A program made the position numbers and the translations under genes. Positions 52,346-60,873 of a stretch of DNA of 64,000 bases are shown here, piece after piece. The first letter of the stretch is position 1; every line of letters begins with the position of its first letter. The DNA comes from Pseudanabaena yagii GIHE-NHR1 (GTDB lineage Bacteria; Cyanobacteriota; Cyanobacteriia; Pseudanabaenales; Pseudanabaenaceae), in NCBI RefSeq assembly GCF_012863495.1, contig NZ_JAAVJL010000001.1, positions 558,001 through 622,000 of the forward strand. The letters are read 5' to 3'. Below the pieces are notes generated by a model. It searched no databases, was not told the DNA's origin, and saw only the letters and a list, made by a program, of their open reading frames with translations.

Positions 52346-53035
52346 TTAATCGCTAGTTTCTTGTAAGCGATCACGATCTAGTAACTCTATCTGTGCGCCA
52401 TTGATAGCGATTAAGCCTTCACTACTGAGTCGATACAAAGCCCTAGATAGAGTTGCGGGAATTGTTCCTAAAGTCGCAGCTAGTTGAGTTTTGGTGACAT
52501 CTAAAGTGATGATATTCGCCTGATGGTCGCGATCGCTTAAATCTAATAGGTAAGAAGCTAATCTTTGCGGTACATCTTTGCATGACAGTTCCTCAACCAT
52601 ATGCGCCAGTTTACGCGAGTGCGTAGCCAGACTCATCAACATATTGATGGCGATCGCAGGATATTGATGGAGCAGTTCTAGAAAAGCTAATCGAGGGAAA
52701 AAGATTAATTCTGTATATTCCAAAGCGATCGCCGATGCGGGGAAGCATTTTCCATCGAGTGCAGGAACTTCGGCAAAGTAATCACGCCCACCTAGCAAAT
52801 GCATGATTTGTTCTTTACCGTTTGATGCCATTTTAAACACCTTGACTCTCCCCTCTTGCACCACAAAAAATCCCGTCGCTTCACTATCTTGGATAAAAAT
52901 CATCTCTCCCTTTTGAAACTTTTGTAGTTGCGAAATTTGGACTAGTGGCTCAAGCTGCTCTAGGGATAAGCCTTGAAAAATTAGAGTTGTTTGTAACCAT
53001 TGACTTAATTCGGATTTATGCACTATCTGCCTCAA
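52346..53035 (-). CDS. Crp/Fnr family transcription regulator
   Basis: 229 residues. N-terminal cyclic-nucleotide-like beta roll (FQKGEMIFIQDSEATGFFVV, VFKMASNGKEQIMHLLGGRD), a long dimer helix (INMLMSLATHSRKLAHMVEE) and a C-terminal HTH (TKTQLAATLGTIPATLSRAL). It lacks the N-terminal cysteine cluster of FNR, so it does not carry an Fe-S centre; the layout is nearer to the DNR/NnrR-type regulators that respond to NO through haem. It is divergent from the hemoglobin/RIC genes with an FNR-like box in between, which points to control of those genes. The ligand is inferred only. Confidence 0.88.
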   Translation of the reverse strand: MRQIVHKSELSQWLQTTLIFQGLSLEQLEPLVQISQLQKFQKGEMIFIQDSEATGFFVVQEGRVKVFKMASNGKEQIMHLLGGRDYFAEVPALDGKCFPASAIALEYTELIFFPRLAFLELLHQYPAIAINMLMSLATHSRKLAHMVEELSCKDVPQRLASYLLDLSDRDHQANIITLDVTKTQLAATLGTIPATLSRALYRLSSEGLIAINGAQIELLDRDRLQETSD

Positions 53036-53095
53036 TGAGATCGCTAGCGTAAGTTTTCATAAAAGATTAGTGATTGATCTATCTTTTCTCAAAGT

Positions 53096-53128
53096 CAAAA
53101 AGAGATTTACGCCGCAACTCTCTTTTTG
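53096..53128. repeat. Hairpin in the divergent control region
   Basis: A 10-bp stem CAAAAAGAGA / TCTCTTTTTG (53096-53105 and 53119-53128) with a 13-nt loop just before the FNR-like box. Could be a terminator for antisense transcription or part of the control region. Confidence 0.35.
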
Positions 53129-53131
53129 CTT

Positions 53132-53145
53132 TTGACTTAAATCAA
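53132..53145 (+). promoter_or_regulatory. FNR/DNR-like operator upstream of the hemoglobin gene
   Basis: TTGAC-TTAA-ATCAA differs from the FNR/DNR consensus TTGAT-N4-ATCAA at one position. A possible -10 box TATGCT lies at 53169-53174; that puts the operator centre near -41.5 relative to the inferred start, the standard position for activation. The divergent Crp/Fnr gene product is the obvious candidate to bind. Confidence 0.6.
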
Positions 53146-53199
53146 AGGATTTTAGTGGATATTCTCCTATGCTGTCCTCACAAGACAGAAGGAAATCCC

Positions 53200-53574
53200 A
53201 TGGCAACATTGTTTGAAAAGCTCGGCGGCGCTAAGGCTGTTGACCTAGCAGTAGATCGGTTTTATGAAAGAGTGTTGCAAGACGATCGCATCAAACACTT
53301 TTTTGCGGATACCGATATGGCAACACAGCGATCGCACCAAAAAGCCTTTCTCACCTATGCCTTCGGTGGTACTGATAAATACGATGGTCGCTATATGCGT
53401 GAAGCTCACAAGGAGCTAGTGGAAAAGCAGGGTTTAAACAGTAGTCACTTTGATGCGGTTGCCGAAGATTTAATGATTACGCTCAAGGAGATGGGAGTTT
53501 CCGATGAACTCTTGGCAGAGGTGGCGGCAGTAGCGGCGGCTCCACAACATAAGAAAGATGTTTTGAATGGCTAA
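53200..53574 (+). CDS. glbN: Group I truncated hemoglobin
   Basis: 124 residues from the ATG at 53200, which follows AGAAGGAAA; the frame stays open further up but the upstream part is the operator region. Features of GlbN: FEKLGGAKAVDLAVDRFYER, the B-helix F-Y region, the proximal histidine in RSHQKAFLTYAFGG, and the H-helix end. These proteins bind haem and can turn NO into nitrate or handle reactive nitrogen species. Followed by the RIC gene in the same direction with one hairpin between. Confidence 0.94.
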   Translation: MATLFEKLGGAKAVDLAVDRFYERVLQDDRIKHFFADTDMATQRSHQKAFLTYAFGGTDKYDGRYMREAHKELVEKQGLNSSHFDAVAEDLMITLKEMGVSDELLAEVAAVAAAPQHKKDVLNG

Positions 53575-53581
53575 ATTTCTT

Positions 53582-53612
53582 CTCCAAAGTTTTGCTTTGC
53601 AAAACTTTGGAG
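53582..53612. terminator. Hairpin between glbN and the RIC gene
   Basis: A perfect 14-bp stem (53582-53595 and 53599-53612) with loop TTT, between genes that otherwise look like one operon. It may reduce read-through or protect the glbN mRNA end. Confidence 0.5.
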
Positions 53613-53624
53613 GTATCAAAAGAT

Positions 53625-54347
53625 ATGACAACTTTTCAAATTAGTGACACCGTAGGCAAAATCGTTCGCGATCGCCCTTCCCCTTCACGGTTGTTTGAGC
53701 AAGCCAAGGTTGACTATTGCTGTGGTGGTAAGAAAACGCTTGATGAGGCATGTCGTAAACAAGGGATTGATCCTCAAGTATTTCTCACACAGTTAGAAGC
53801 GATCGCTACCTCAAGTCAGGAACCAGAACTAAACATCACAACTTTATCTCTGACGGAACTAGCTGATCACATCGAGCAAACCCACCATGCTTACCTCCAT
53901 ACCGAACTACCTCGTTTAGAAAGAATGGTCACAAAAGTTGCGGCAGTACATGGCGAACGGGAACCGCGTCTACTTCAAATTAAGGATATCTTTTTAGCTG
54001 TATCCCAAGAACTGGCAACACATTTGCAGAAGGAAGAACGGATTTTATTCCCGATGATTCGCCAGTTAGAATTTAGCACTGTGATTCCCTCTTCCCATTG
54101 TGGCACGATTGCTAATCCCATTCGTCAAATGGAATTTGAACATGATGATGCAGGCGTTGCACTAGAGCAATTGAGTCAACTCACTGACAATTACACTCCA
54201 CCTGAATGGGCTTGTAACTCCTATCGCGCCATGCTGGATGGACTACTGAACTTTGAGCGGGATATGTACCAACATATTCATAAGGAAAACAATGTGCTGT
54301 TTCCTAAGGCGATCGCTTTAGAGCAATCTAAATCTAATCAAAACTAG
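53625..54347 (+). CDS. ric: Iron-sulfur cluster repair protein (RIC, YtfE/ScdA type)
   Basis: 240 residues from the ATG at 53625; the bases before it form the hairpin, so a longer start is unlikely. The N-terminal ScdA_N domain has PSRLFEQAKVDYCCGGKKTL with the conserved cysteine pair. The rest is a hemerythrin-like four-helix bundle with iron ligands in HIEQTHHAYLHTELPRLE, LATHLQKEERILFPMI, MEFEHDDAGV and YQHIHKENNVLFPKA. RIC proteins repair Fe-S clusters hit by NO or peroxide. Its position next to a hemoglobin and an Fnr-type regulator supports a nitrosative stress role. Confidence 0.92.
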   Translation: MTTFQISDTVGKIVRDRPSPSRLFEQAKVDYCCGGKKTLDEACRKQGIDPQVFLTQLEAIATSSQEPELNITTLSLTELADHIEQTHHAYLHTELPRLERMVTKVAAVHGEREPRLLQIKDIFLAVSQELATHLQKEERILFPMIRQLEFSTVIPSSHCGTIANPIRQMEFEHDDAGVALEQLSQLTDNYTPPEWACNSYRAMLDGLLNFERDMYQHIHKENNVLFPKAIALEQSKSNQN

Positions 54348-54803
54348 CATGACAACTTCTCCGTTTTCTATCGTCAGCAAAAAGCGATCGCTAATGAAAT
54401 CCTCACCTTTGCTGCTGTTTGTCTCGCTGCACTCTTTGCCGATGCCGTCGCTAGTGACCAGATCGCTATGCCTGTATTGGTATTGTGGCTATTGAATACG
54501 CTCTTTTTTAGCAGTGCGATTTTTACGGTGAAACTGCGTAAACCGAAAACTGCCTCCTTGATGCCGAGTTTGATTTATCATGCGATCGCTAGTTTCGTTA
54601 TTGCAGGACTCTGGTATTACGATTGGCTGAATGCATTCTCGGCTTTAGCGTTTGGAATAGTACTACTTAAGTTTAGATTAATTTTAGGAATGCGTGAATG
54701 GTATCAGACCACGCAAATTCAAAATGTGGCGATCATTGAAACCCTTTCGGCAATAATCTTCGTGACGATTGTATCGATTTCTCTCCTACCTGCTCATCTT
54801 TAA
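54348..54803 (+). pseudogene. YwiC-like membrane protein, N-terminally truncated
   Basis: Directly after the RIC stop the same frame stays open and reads FYRQQKAIANEILTFAAVCL, then VLVLWLLNTLFFSSAIFTVK and REWYQTTQIQNVAIIETLSA to SLLPAHL. This is the C-terminal half of YwiC-like proteins. An ATG at 54468 gives a 111-aa remnant, but homologous sequence starts 100 bp earlier and the whole N-terminal half (the WYRPTLSPEHG region) is missing. A deletion that joined it to the RIC gene is the simplest explanation. Three or four membrane helices remain. Confidence 0.7.
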
Positions 54804-54852
54804 AGAATTGCCTTTACACACAAGTCTCTCTATCTTCGTTTAGATTTACCAA

Positions 54853-54932
54853 GCCCCCTAAATCCCCCAATTCTGGGGGACTTTGAAAAAAATTTATTTT
54901 CTTGTTCTCCCAAAATTAGAGGTTTAGGGGGC
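54853..54932. repeat. Dispersed GCCCCCTAAATCCCCC repeat
   Basis: GCCCCCTAAATCCCCCAATT on the left and TTTAGGGGGC on the right (54853-54932), with an inner CCCCCAATTCTGGGGG palindrome. This kind of element is widespread between genes in cyanobacteria. It separates the YwiC remnant from the end of the next gene. Confidence 0.7.
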
Positions 54933-54938
54933 AATTAA

Positions 54939-55901
54939 TTAGAGAAGTTCTTTCAACTTCGCTTGATATTCGTCAGGGGTAATGCTACCCGCCTTTAGTT
55001 CCTCATTGAGCAATTGCACTTGAGGCTCGATCGCTTGTTTCTTCTCAGCAATTTCTTCGGCTTTAGTTTTGTAAATTGCTTCACCCTCTTTCTTGGCTTT
55101 CTTGAAGGCTTGGCGGAGGCTAAAAGCATCCATTTCACCACCTGAGGCAAAATATTCGTTAGCGACTTTACCGAGCGCCCATGTACTGGCATAGGCAGTG
55201 GTCGCGCCAACGACCATGCCAAAAACGGGAACGAGCTTGGCTAGATTGCTGACGGCGATACGGGTTCCTGTGATCCCCAAGCTACCAAAGAGTGCCTTGC
55301 GAAGGTTTTCATTGTCGCGATCGTAGCCCCAGCTTTGACCGATGGTTTGGGCGAGGTCGAGTTGGTTCCAATAGATCAACATATCGAAAGCGATCGCGAT
55401 CCCCGGTAAGGGAAATGCACCTAGCACGGCATTGAGGAAGCAGGTATCGGTAATGGCGTTCTCCACTTCGATCGCGCGTTTGTCGGGATCATCAATTTGG
55501 CGCACTTGCTCAGAGATTGACGATCTCGTAGAGCGACGTTCTAGGGTTTCGAGCCATTCTTGTTTCCCCCATAATTTAGAACTGGTAAAGGTTGTACCAA
55601 TTTTGTCTAAAAGATTTTGTTCTTCAGAACTACATTCTCCATCGATATTTGCCATCGCGTAGGCTGACTGGTAAACCATTTCCTGTGCGATGTCGCTGGT
55701 GATTTGCGAAAGTAATGTGTCGATGGGTTCGTCTTCTTCGTTCAATAGGCGATCGACGGTAACTCCTTCAGGCAGACGAATTTCTTCAAAAGTGTCGGCG
55801 AGGCTGGCGAACTCTTCTTCGAGCAGTTTGCCGTCGGCTTTTGCCATGCTTACCAATACCTTAAAGCTTGCTAAAACTTCTTGCTGATTGACTGCGGACA
55901 T
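54939..55901 (-). CDS. TerB-like / DUF697 protein with C-terminal SHOCT-like helix
   Basis: 320 residues. Residues 1-110 have the TerB pattern (VLVSMAKADGKLLEEEFASL and AYAMANIDGECSSEEQNLLD), with acidic residues spaced as in the metal-binding TerB fold. Residues 130-250 hold a DUF697-like part with hydrophobic segments (TCFLNAVLGAFPLPGIAIAF, LAKLVPVFGMVVGATTAYAS). The end, LLNEELKAGSITPDEYQAKL, is a SHOCT motif. The DUF697 part links it to the GTPase at 20844..22382. Function unknown. Confidence 0.8.
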   Translation of the reverse strand: MSAVNQQEVLASFKVLVSMAKADGKLLEEEFASLADTFEEIRLPEGVTVDRLLNEEDEPIDTLLSQITSDIAQEMVYQSAYAMANIDGECSSEEQNLLDKIGTTFTSSKLWGKQEWLETLERRSTRSSISEQVRQIDDPDKRAIEVENAITDTCFLNAVLGAFPLPGIAIAFDMLIYWNQLDLAQTIGQSWGYDRDNENLRKALFGSLGITGTRIAVSNLAKLVPVFGMVVGATTAYASTWALGKVANEYFASGGEMDAFSLRQAFKKAKKEGEAIYKTKAEEIAEKKQAIEPQVQLLNEELKAGSITPDEYQAKLKELL

Positions 55902-56371
55902 CGAATGCTTACTCCTTTCCAGAAATTATCACTGATGATAACCGCGATCGCGATCTAAGTTTGTATAAAGCTAGTCTACGGATGCAATTTACTTATTGAT
56001 TTCTGGCGTTTTAAGCGATTACGATCCAAATAATTTAAGAAAGAATTAATGTCCAAAGATTTGATTATTTTATGATGTGGCAATTCTAAAAGACTTATGG
56101 AAGAACAAACGGGTTGCTTTTCCGCAAATCCCAAACGGAGTTTTGGAAGAATATGATAGTTCATGAGGCTTTCTCGATGAGCAGGCAAGAGGAACTGATG
56201 ATGATGTAATTCTACAGAAAGCTTTTAATGAGAATTGGATTTTAATCTCTTGTGCTAAGTATCAAGACAAATTTTGATACTGTAGCCCTATGTGTGATAT
56301 CAGAAAACCGATCGCACTATAACTAGGTATAGCCTATAATCAAAAAGTAATTATTTATGGTTTGGATCTAG
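55902..56371. other. Intergenic region with a toxin remnant
   Basis: 470 bp. Apart from the DUF5615 fragment at 56167..56277 I find no gene or RNA; a 70-codon minus-strand frame (55976..56188) has no family character. Confidence 0.4.
56167..56277 (+). pseudogene. Remnant of a DUF5615 (PIN-like) toxin
   Basis: One frame reads GFLDEQARGTDDDVILQKAF then NENWILISCAKYQDKF and stop. This is the middle of a DUF5615 toxin, where intact members have (A)RGTSDDEVLQLAFEEN-like sequence followed by ILITFDKDFG. The last acidic residue of that motif is changed and both ends are missing. No antitoxin remains next to it. Confidence 0.5.
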
Positions 56372-57472
56372 GTGGCACTTAAGTTTAAATTTGCGATCGC
56401 TTCGGATTTGCACATTGCATTGCCCCACACGATTTGGCAACATCCTGCGCGATTTCATCTTGTCGAGTACAGCATTCCCGCATTTGAAGAGGTGCTGTCC
56501 CATCTGGCTACCCTAGACTTAGATTTTTTACTATTACCCGGGGATCTCACTCAGCATGGCGAACCTGAAAACCACCAATGGCTAGCGGAGCGACTTACAA
56601 AGCTTCCCTATCCTGTCTACGTCATCGCAGGAAACCATGATGTACCAAGGGTCGAAACCTTCGACCAGTTTACGCCGCACTATACGAAGTTTGGATTCAA
56701 CGAAGGAATTAGCGAACCTAACAAACTCTATTACGAATGCGAAGTATTGCCTAATGTAAGGCTAATTGGATTGAATTCTAATCGCTTTGATGAGGAAGGT
56801 CAGCAGATTGGTTGGATTGATGACGAGCAGTTAGATTGGTTGCAGACTGTTCTCGATCGCCAAGATTACGAATTGAACTTGGTGACGATTCATCATAATG
56901 TGTTGGAACATATGCATGACCAGTCACGCAATGCCCTCGGAAAGCGCTATATGCTGGGTAATAATCAGCAATTATGCGAGATTTTGCATCGAGCTAATGT
57001 GAAGATGGTTTTCACTGGACATCTGCATGTACAGGATATTGCCTATAGCGATCGCTATGATCTCTATGACATTACTACTGGCTCCCTCGTGAGCTATCCC
57101 CATCCCTACCGCGTTCTGAATTATATTTCCGATAATTTAGGCGATCGCTTAGAAGTAGAATCCTTCCGCGTGAAATCAATTCCTGAACAGGCTGATTTCT
57201 TACATTTCTCACGGGAATGGATGGGCAATCATTCGCACCCCTTTGTGTTGCGGCTACTGACGCATCCACCACTCAATTTGCCTCTAGAGGTTGCAGAGAA
57301 ACTTACCCCTGACCTACGTTACTTTTGGGCATATATCGCTGATGGTGATGCTGATTTCCATTTTCCCCATTTCCCCAAAGTAGCTCAAGAATATTTTGAA
57401 GCCTTTAGCGATGTGCCACCTAAAGATAATAATGTGACGCTAAATCTTAAGCGATCGCTTACCATGAGATGA
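56372..57472 (+). CDS. Metallophosphoesterase
   Basis: 366 residues, GTG start (the ATG 15 bp upstream runs into a stop). The calcineurin-like metal site is complete: ASDLHIA (D-x-H), LPGDLTQHGE (GD), AGNHDVPR (GNHD), TIHHNVLEH and FTGHLHVQD (GHLH). Order and spacing are those of the CpdA/cyclic nucleotide phosphodiesterase-like group. The C-terminal 100 residues are an extension rich in aromatic residues. Substrate unknown; cyclic nucleotides or nucleoside phosphates are plausible. Confidence 0.9.
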   Translation: MALKFKFAIASDLHIALPHTIWQHPARFHLVEYSIPAFEEVLSHLATLDLDFLLLPGDLTQHGEPENHQWLAERLTKLPYPVYVIAGNHDVPRVETFDQFTPHYTKFGFNEGISEPNKLYYECEVLPNVRLIGLNSNRFDEEGQQIGWIDDEQLDWLQTVLDRQDYELNLVTIHHNVLEHMHDQSRNALGKRYMLGNNQQLCEILHRANVKMVFTGHLHVQDIAYSDRYDLYDITTGSLVSYPHPYRVLNYISDNLGDRLEVESFRVKSIPEQADFLHFSREWMGNHSHPFVLRLLTHPPLNLPLEVAEKLTPDLRYFWAYIADGDADFHFPHFPKVAQEYFEAFSDVPPKDNNVTLNLKRSLTMR

Positions 57473-57503
57473 TCTTATTATTTTGATATATCACCTAATT
57501 CCC

Positions 57504-58775
57504 ATGCAAAATCTCAACCGCCGTAAGTTTATTGGATTCTCTACTCTATTTTTACTCGGAGCCTGTGGAGCGCAGACTACACAATCTACAAGCACTTCAG
57601 GTAAAAGTAAAATTGTCTTTTGGACAATGCAATTAAAGCCGCAATTTGATAAATACATGACGGACTTAATTGCTGCCTTTGTCAAAGAGAACCCGACGGC
57701 GGAAGTGGAATGGGTGGATGTACCTTGGGGCGAAATGGAAACTAAGATTTTGAGTTCTGTAGCTGCTAAAACGGCTCCTGACGTGGTAAATCTCAATCCT
57801 CAGTTTGCATCAAAACTAGCGGAGAAGAAGGCGTTAGTAGATATGGCGGCAACCATTTCCGAAACTGATAAATCGAGCTATTTCCCAAATATCTGGAAAG
57901 CAAATCAATTGGATACCGCTACTTTTGGCTTGCCTTGGTATGTGGCAACGGATATCACCATTTACAATCGTTCTCTTTTTGAGAAAGCAGGTTTAGATCC
58001 CGCCAAGCCTCCTAAAACTTTTGAGGAACTTACTAAGGTTTCAGAACAGATTAAAGCAAAGACTGGTAAATATGCTTTCCTATTGACGATGGATGGTGGT
58101 CAGGTTCTCGAAGCAATGGTACAAATGGGCATGAAGTTGCTCGATGCCAATGGCAAGGCTGCCTTTAATGATGCGGCGGGTAAAACTGCCTTTGACTATT
58201 GGGTAAATCTATTTGAGAAGCAATTGATTCCCCGTGAAATTTTGACGGAAAGCCACCGCAAAGCGATCGAACTTTATCAATCGGGCGAGTTAGCAATTTT
58301 ATTGACTGGCCCGCAGTTTTTAAAAACAGTGGCTCTGAATGCGCCAGAGGTCGCCAAAGTCACCGATGTGGGCGCACAAATTACTGGCTCAACGGGTAAA
58401 AAGAGTGCGGCGGTGATGAATGTTGCCGTACCAGCGACATCCTCAAATCAAGCCCTTGCGGTTAAGTTTGCGCTTTATTTAACTAATGCGGAAAATCAGC
58501 TTACCTTTTCCAAAATTGAAAATTCCTTACCCTCGACGATTAAGAGTGTGAGCGATCGCTATTTTACAGAGGCTCCTAAAGATGCGCCATTACTCGATCG
58601 CGCCAGAGTCATCAGTGCCTCACAACTATCGCAATCTGAAGTCTTGATTCCCCCAGCCAAGGATATTGAGAAATTGCGGAAGATTATCTATGAGGAATTG
58701 CAATTAGCGATGCTCAAGGAAAAGCCTAGCGAAAAAGCGATCGCCTCGGCTGCCGAACGTTGGAACTCTTTATAA
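57504..58775 (+). CDS. Extracellular solute-binding lipoprotein (family 1, sugar type)
   Basis: 423 residues from the ATG at 57504; the TTG at 57483 would put 7 residues before it. The start MQNLNRRKFIGFSTLFLLGA with C next is a lipoprotein signal peptide (lipobox LGAC) with an RRKF twin-arginine-like run. The mature part has the family 1 solute-binding form (KIVFWTMQLKPQFDKYMTDL, VEWVDVPWGEMETKILSSVA, LPWYVATDITIYNRSLFEKA). It should deliver a sugar or oligosaccharide to an ABC permease, but no permease or ATPase gene is adjacent. Confidence 0.9.
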   Translation: MQNLNRRKFIGFSTLFLLGACGAQTTQSTSTSGKSKIVFWTMQLKPQFDKYMTDLIAAFVKENPTAEVEWVDVPWGEMETKILSSVAAKTAPDVVNLNPQFASKLAEKKALVDMAATISETDKSSYFPNIWKANQLDTATFGLPWYVATDITIYNRSLFEKAGLDPAKPPKTFEELTKVSEQIKAKTGKYAFLLTMDGGQVLEAMVQMGMKLLDANGKAAFNDAAGKTAFDYWVNLFEKQLIPREILTESHRKAIELYQSGELAILLTGPQFLKTVALNAPEVAKVTDVGAQITGSTGKKSAAVMNVAVPATSSNQALAVKFALYLTNAENQLTFSKIENSLPSTIKSVSDRYFTEAPKDAPLLDRARVISASQLSQSEVLIPPAKDIEKLRKIIYEELQLAMLKEKPSEKAIASAAERWNSL

Positions 58776-58781
58776 CACTTC

Positions 58782-58836
58782 AAAACCCAAAAGATGAGTT
58801 GCGGCGCTTCGCGCCGCAACTCATCTTTTGGGTTTT
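58782..58836. terminator. Very long hairpin terminator
   Basis: A perfect 26-bp stem (58782-58807 and 58811-58836), loop TTC, with AAAACCCAAAA / TTTTGGGTTTT ends. Confidence 0.78.
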
Positions 58837-58916
58837 ATGTCCTAAGCAAAGCTTTCATTGCTATACCATAGGAATAATTAGATTTTTGATTTTTGATTTA
58901 TTTTTGATTTAGTAAC

Positions 58917-59507
58917 ATGAACGCATTAGAATTTTTTCAAAAGAGCGCAGGCAAATGGCGATCGCAACGTACGACCCATCACCTTGCCTTCCGTCGTGCT
59001 GAGCGAGGTGGCTCCGAAATTTTGGTTAATCCCTTAAATGCCGACGATCCTAAGGTCATCGAAATTTGCCAAATGCACGCAATTGAACCCACTAATGCGA
59101 TCGGTGGAGCCTATGTGAAATGGGATGGCACGATGGCATGGGATAAAGATGATGGGGAAACCCACTCAGGGGAAACAGTATTTGCCCTTGTCCCAGATGA
59201 TGAGACAGGTCGCAAAGGCAAGCTGTTACGGGAAGTGGGCTATGCAGAAGTAATGCCTGTAATTGGTCGTTACGAAATTGATGACGAAGAAGCACTCGTA
59301 CTCATTACTGATTATCCATCGATGAGTTCCTATGAGCGTTTCTGGTTCCCTGCACCCAATGTAAGGGTACGGGCTAGCACGGTGCAACGCTTTGGTGGAT
59401 TTAGTCAAGCGACTTTCTGTACCGAAGAGCTAATTAGTGAAGATAAAGTTGAGGTTGCAGCAAGTGCTACTTCTCAACCAGCGATCGCTTCAGTTTTTGG
59501 TTGGTAA
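58917..59507 (+). CDS. cpcS: CpcS/CpeS-type phycobiliprotein lyase
   Basis: 196 residues. MNALEFFQKSAGKWRSQRTT HHL-type start, RRAERGGSEI, GGAYVKWDGTMAWDKDDG, and YERFWFPAPNVRVRASTVQR belong to the S/U-type lyase family, a lipocalin-like barrel. The enzyme attaches phycocyanobilin to Cys84 of phycocyanin and allophycocyanin beta (and allophycocyanin alpha) subunits, so the organism has phycobilisomes. Single gene flanked by two very long terminators. Confidence 0.92.
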   Translation: MNALEFFQKSAGKWRSQRTTHHLAFRRAERGGSEILVNPLNADDPKVIEICQMHAIEPTNAIGGAYVKWDGTMAWDKDDGETHSGETVFALVPDDETGRKGKLLREVGYAEVMPVIGRYEIDDEEALVLITDYPSMSSYERFWFPAPNVRVRASTVQRFGGFSQATFCTEELISEDKVEVAASATSQPAIASVFGW

Positions 59508-59528
59508 TTAGTCAAGCATCAGTAAACT

Positions 59529-59585
59529 CAAAACCCATATTCTTGAAACGATCGCTACGCGATCGTTTCAAGAATATGGGTTTTG
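59529..59585. terminator. Very long hairpin between cpcS and the binding-protein gene
   Basis: A perfect 27-bp stem (59529-59555 and 59559-59585), loop TAC, containing a HIP1-like GATCGC; arms end CAAAACCCA / TGGGTTTTG. Serves two converging genes. Confidence 0.78.
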
Positions 59586-59596
59586 TTTATAACTAA

Positions 59597-60682
59597 TTAG
59601 CGAAATGGTGGAGCGTACATTAAACCACCATTTCGCCAGAGTTCATTTTGTCCTCGCGGTAATTTAAAGGCACTGTCTTTACCAAGATTGCGATCGTAGA
59701 TTTCGGCATAGTTACCTACATGCTTGATCACTTTTACCGCAAAGTCATTACTAATACCCATATCCTTGCCAAGGCTGCCATCCACACCCAAAAATCGGCG
59801 CACTTCCGCATTTTTACTTTGTAATTGAGTGGCTAAATTGGCTGAAGAAATATCTAAATCCTCTGCCTCGATCGCTGAAAAAATAATCCATTTCACAATA
59901 TCTGACCATTTCGAGTCGCCATCACTAACGGCTGGCGCAAGTGGTTCCTTAGAAATTACAAAATCTAAAACTAGATGATTCTCAGGATCGGCGAGACGAG
60001 TACGGCGTACTACTAAAGCTGAGCGATCGGCGGTAATTGCCTTACAGCGTCCTGATTGGTAAGCATTAAAGGTGGCGTTGACCTCTTCATATACCACAGG
60101 CTTATAGGAAATGTTGCGCTTACGCATTTGATCAGCGAGGTTCTGCTCAGTAGTTGTCCCTGTTTGAGCGCAAATATCAGCATCTTTAAGATCACCGATC
60201 TCCTTAATATTGCTATCTTTGCGAACCATTAGCCCCTGCCCATCATAAAAAACTACGGGCATAAACGATAGGCGCGAACTCGTATCACGGCTCAATGTCC
60301 ATGTGGTATTGCGACTCAGCACATCCACTTCCCCCGACTGCAAAGCTGTGAAGCGTTCCTTCGCATTGAGATTACGGAACTGCACTGCATCGGGATTGTC
60401 AAATAGTGCGGCAGCGATCGCCCGACAAATATCAACATCTAACCCCGAATATTTGCCCTCTTTATTAACAAAGCTAAATCCGGGTAACTCACCACTAACT
60501 CCGCAATTTAATTTGCCTCGTTTCAACACAGTTTTGAGGTAGTCGCGATTTCCAGCACTGTTTCCATTGACTTGATCGGGAGTGGGGACTGGCTCACAGG
60601 CGGCGAGAGTAAATAAACACAACAATAGACATAATCCTGTGATCAACCAAGCGATCGGACGTTGCCAGAATTGCTTGGACAT
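59597..60682 (-). CDS. Amino-acid ABC transporter solute-binding lipoprotein (AapJ/BztA-like)
   Basis: 361 residues from the ATG at 60682, chosen because a lipoprotein signal peptide (LITGLCLLLCLFTLAAC) follows; an ATG at 60763 would add 27 charged residues before it. The mature protein shows LKTVLKRGKLNCGVSGELPG, FSGLDVDICRAIAAALFD-like sequence, FTALQSGEVDVLSRNTTWTL and DICAQTGTTTEQNLADQMR, which is the general L-amino-acid binding family of AapJ/BztA. Transport partners are not in the window. Confidence 0.9.
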   Translation of the reverse strand: MSKQFWQRPIAWLITGLCLLLCLFTLAACEPVPTPDQVNGNSAGNRDYLKTVLKRGKLNCGVSGELPGFSFVNKEGKYSGLDVDICRAIAAALFDNPDAVQFRNLNAKERFTALQSGEVDVLSRNTTWTLSRDTSSRLSFMPVVFYDGQGLMVRKDSNIKEIGDLKDADICAQTGTTTEQNLADQMRKRNISYKPVVYEEVNATFNAYQSGRCKAITADRSALVVRRTRLADPENHLVLDFVISKEPLAPAVSDGDSKWSDIVKWIIFSAIEAEDLDISSANLATQLQSKNAEVRRFLGVDGSLGKDMGISNDFAVKVIKHVGNYAEIYDRNLGKDSAFKLPRGQNELWRNGGLMYAPPFR

Positions 60683-60806
60683 TTTGTTAGACAAAATTCT
60701 GAGCCAGAGATTTTTCCAGAAGTGCCGAAAATCTTGACGACGCGATCGAAACTGGTGATCCATAGAATTTGTTAGTAATGCATTTTTGAGTGCATTATAG
60801 CGGCTT

Positions 60807-60865
60807 GTCCAAAATTCATAATAAAAAGGCTCGCAATGCGAGCCTTTTTATTATGAATTTTGGAC
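60807..60865. terminator. Very long hairpin downstream of cysE
   Basis: A perfect 28-bp stem (60807-60834 and 60838-60865), loop AAT, with A and T runs. It lies 9 bp beyond the cysE stop and is the longest perfect stem in the window. Confidence 0.8.
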
Positions 60866-60873
60866 AATATTTT

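Noticed and set aside
55976-56188. 70-codon minus-strand frame
   Set aside because: Overlaps the toxin remnant on the other strand and shows no recognisable motif.
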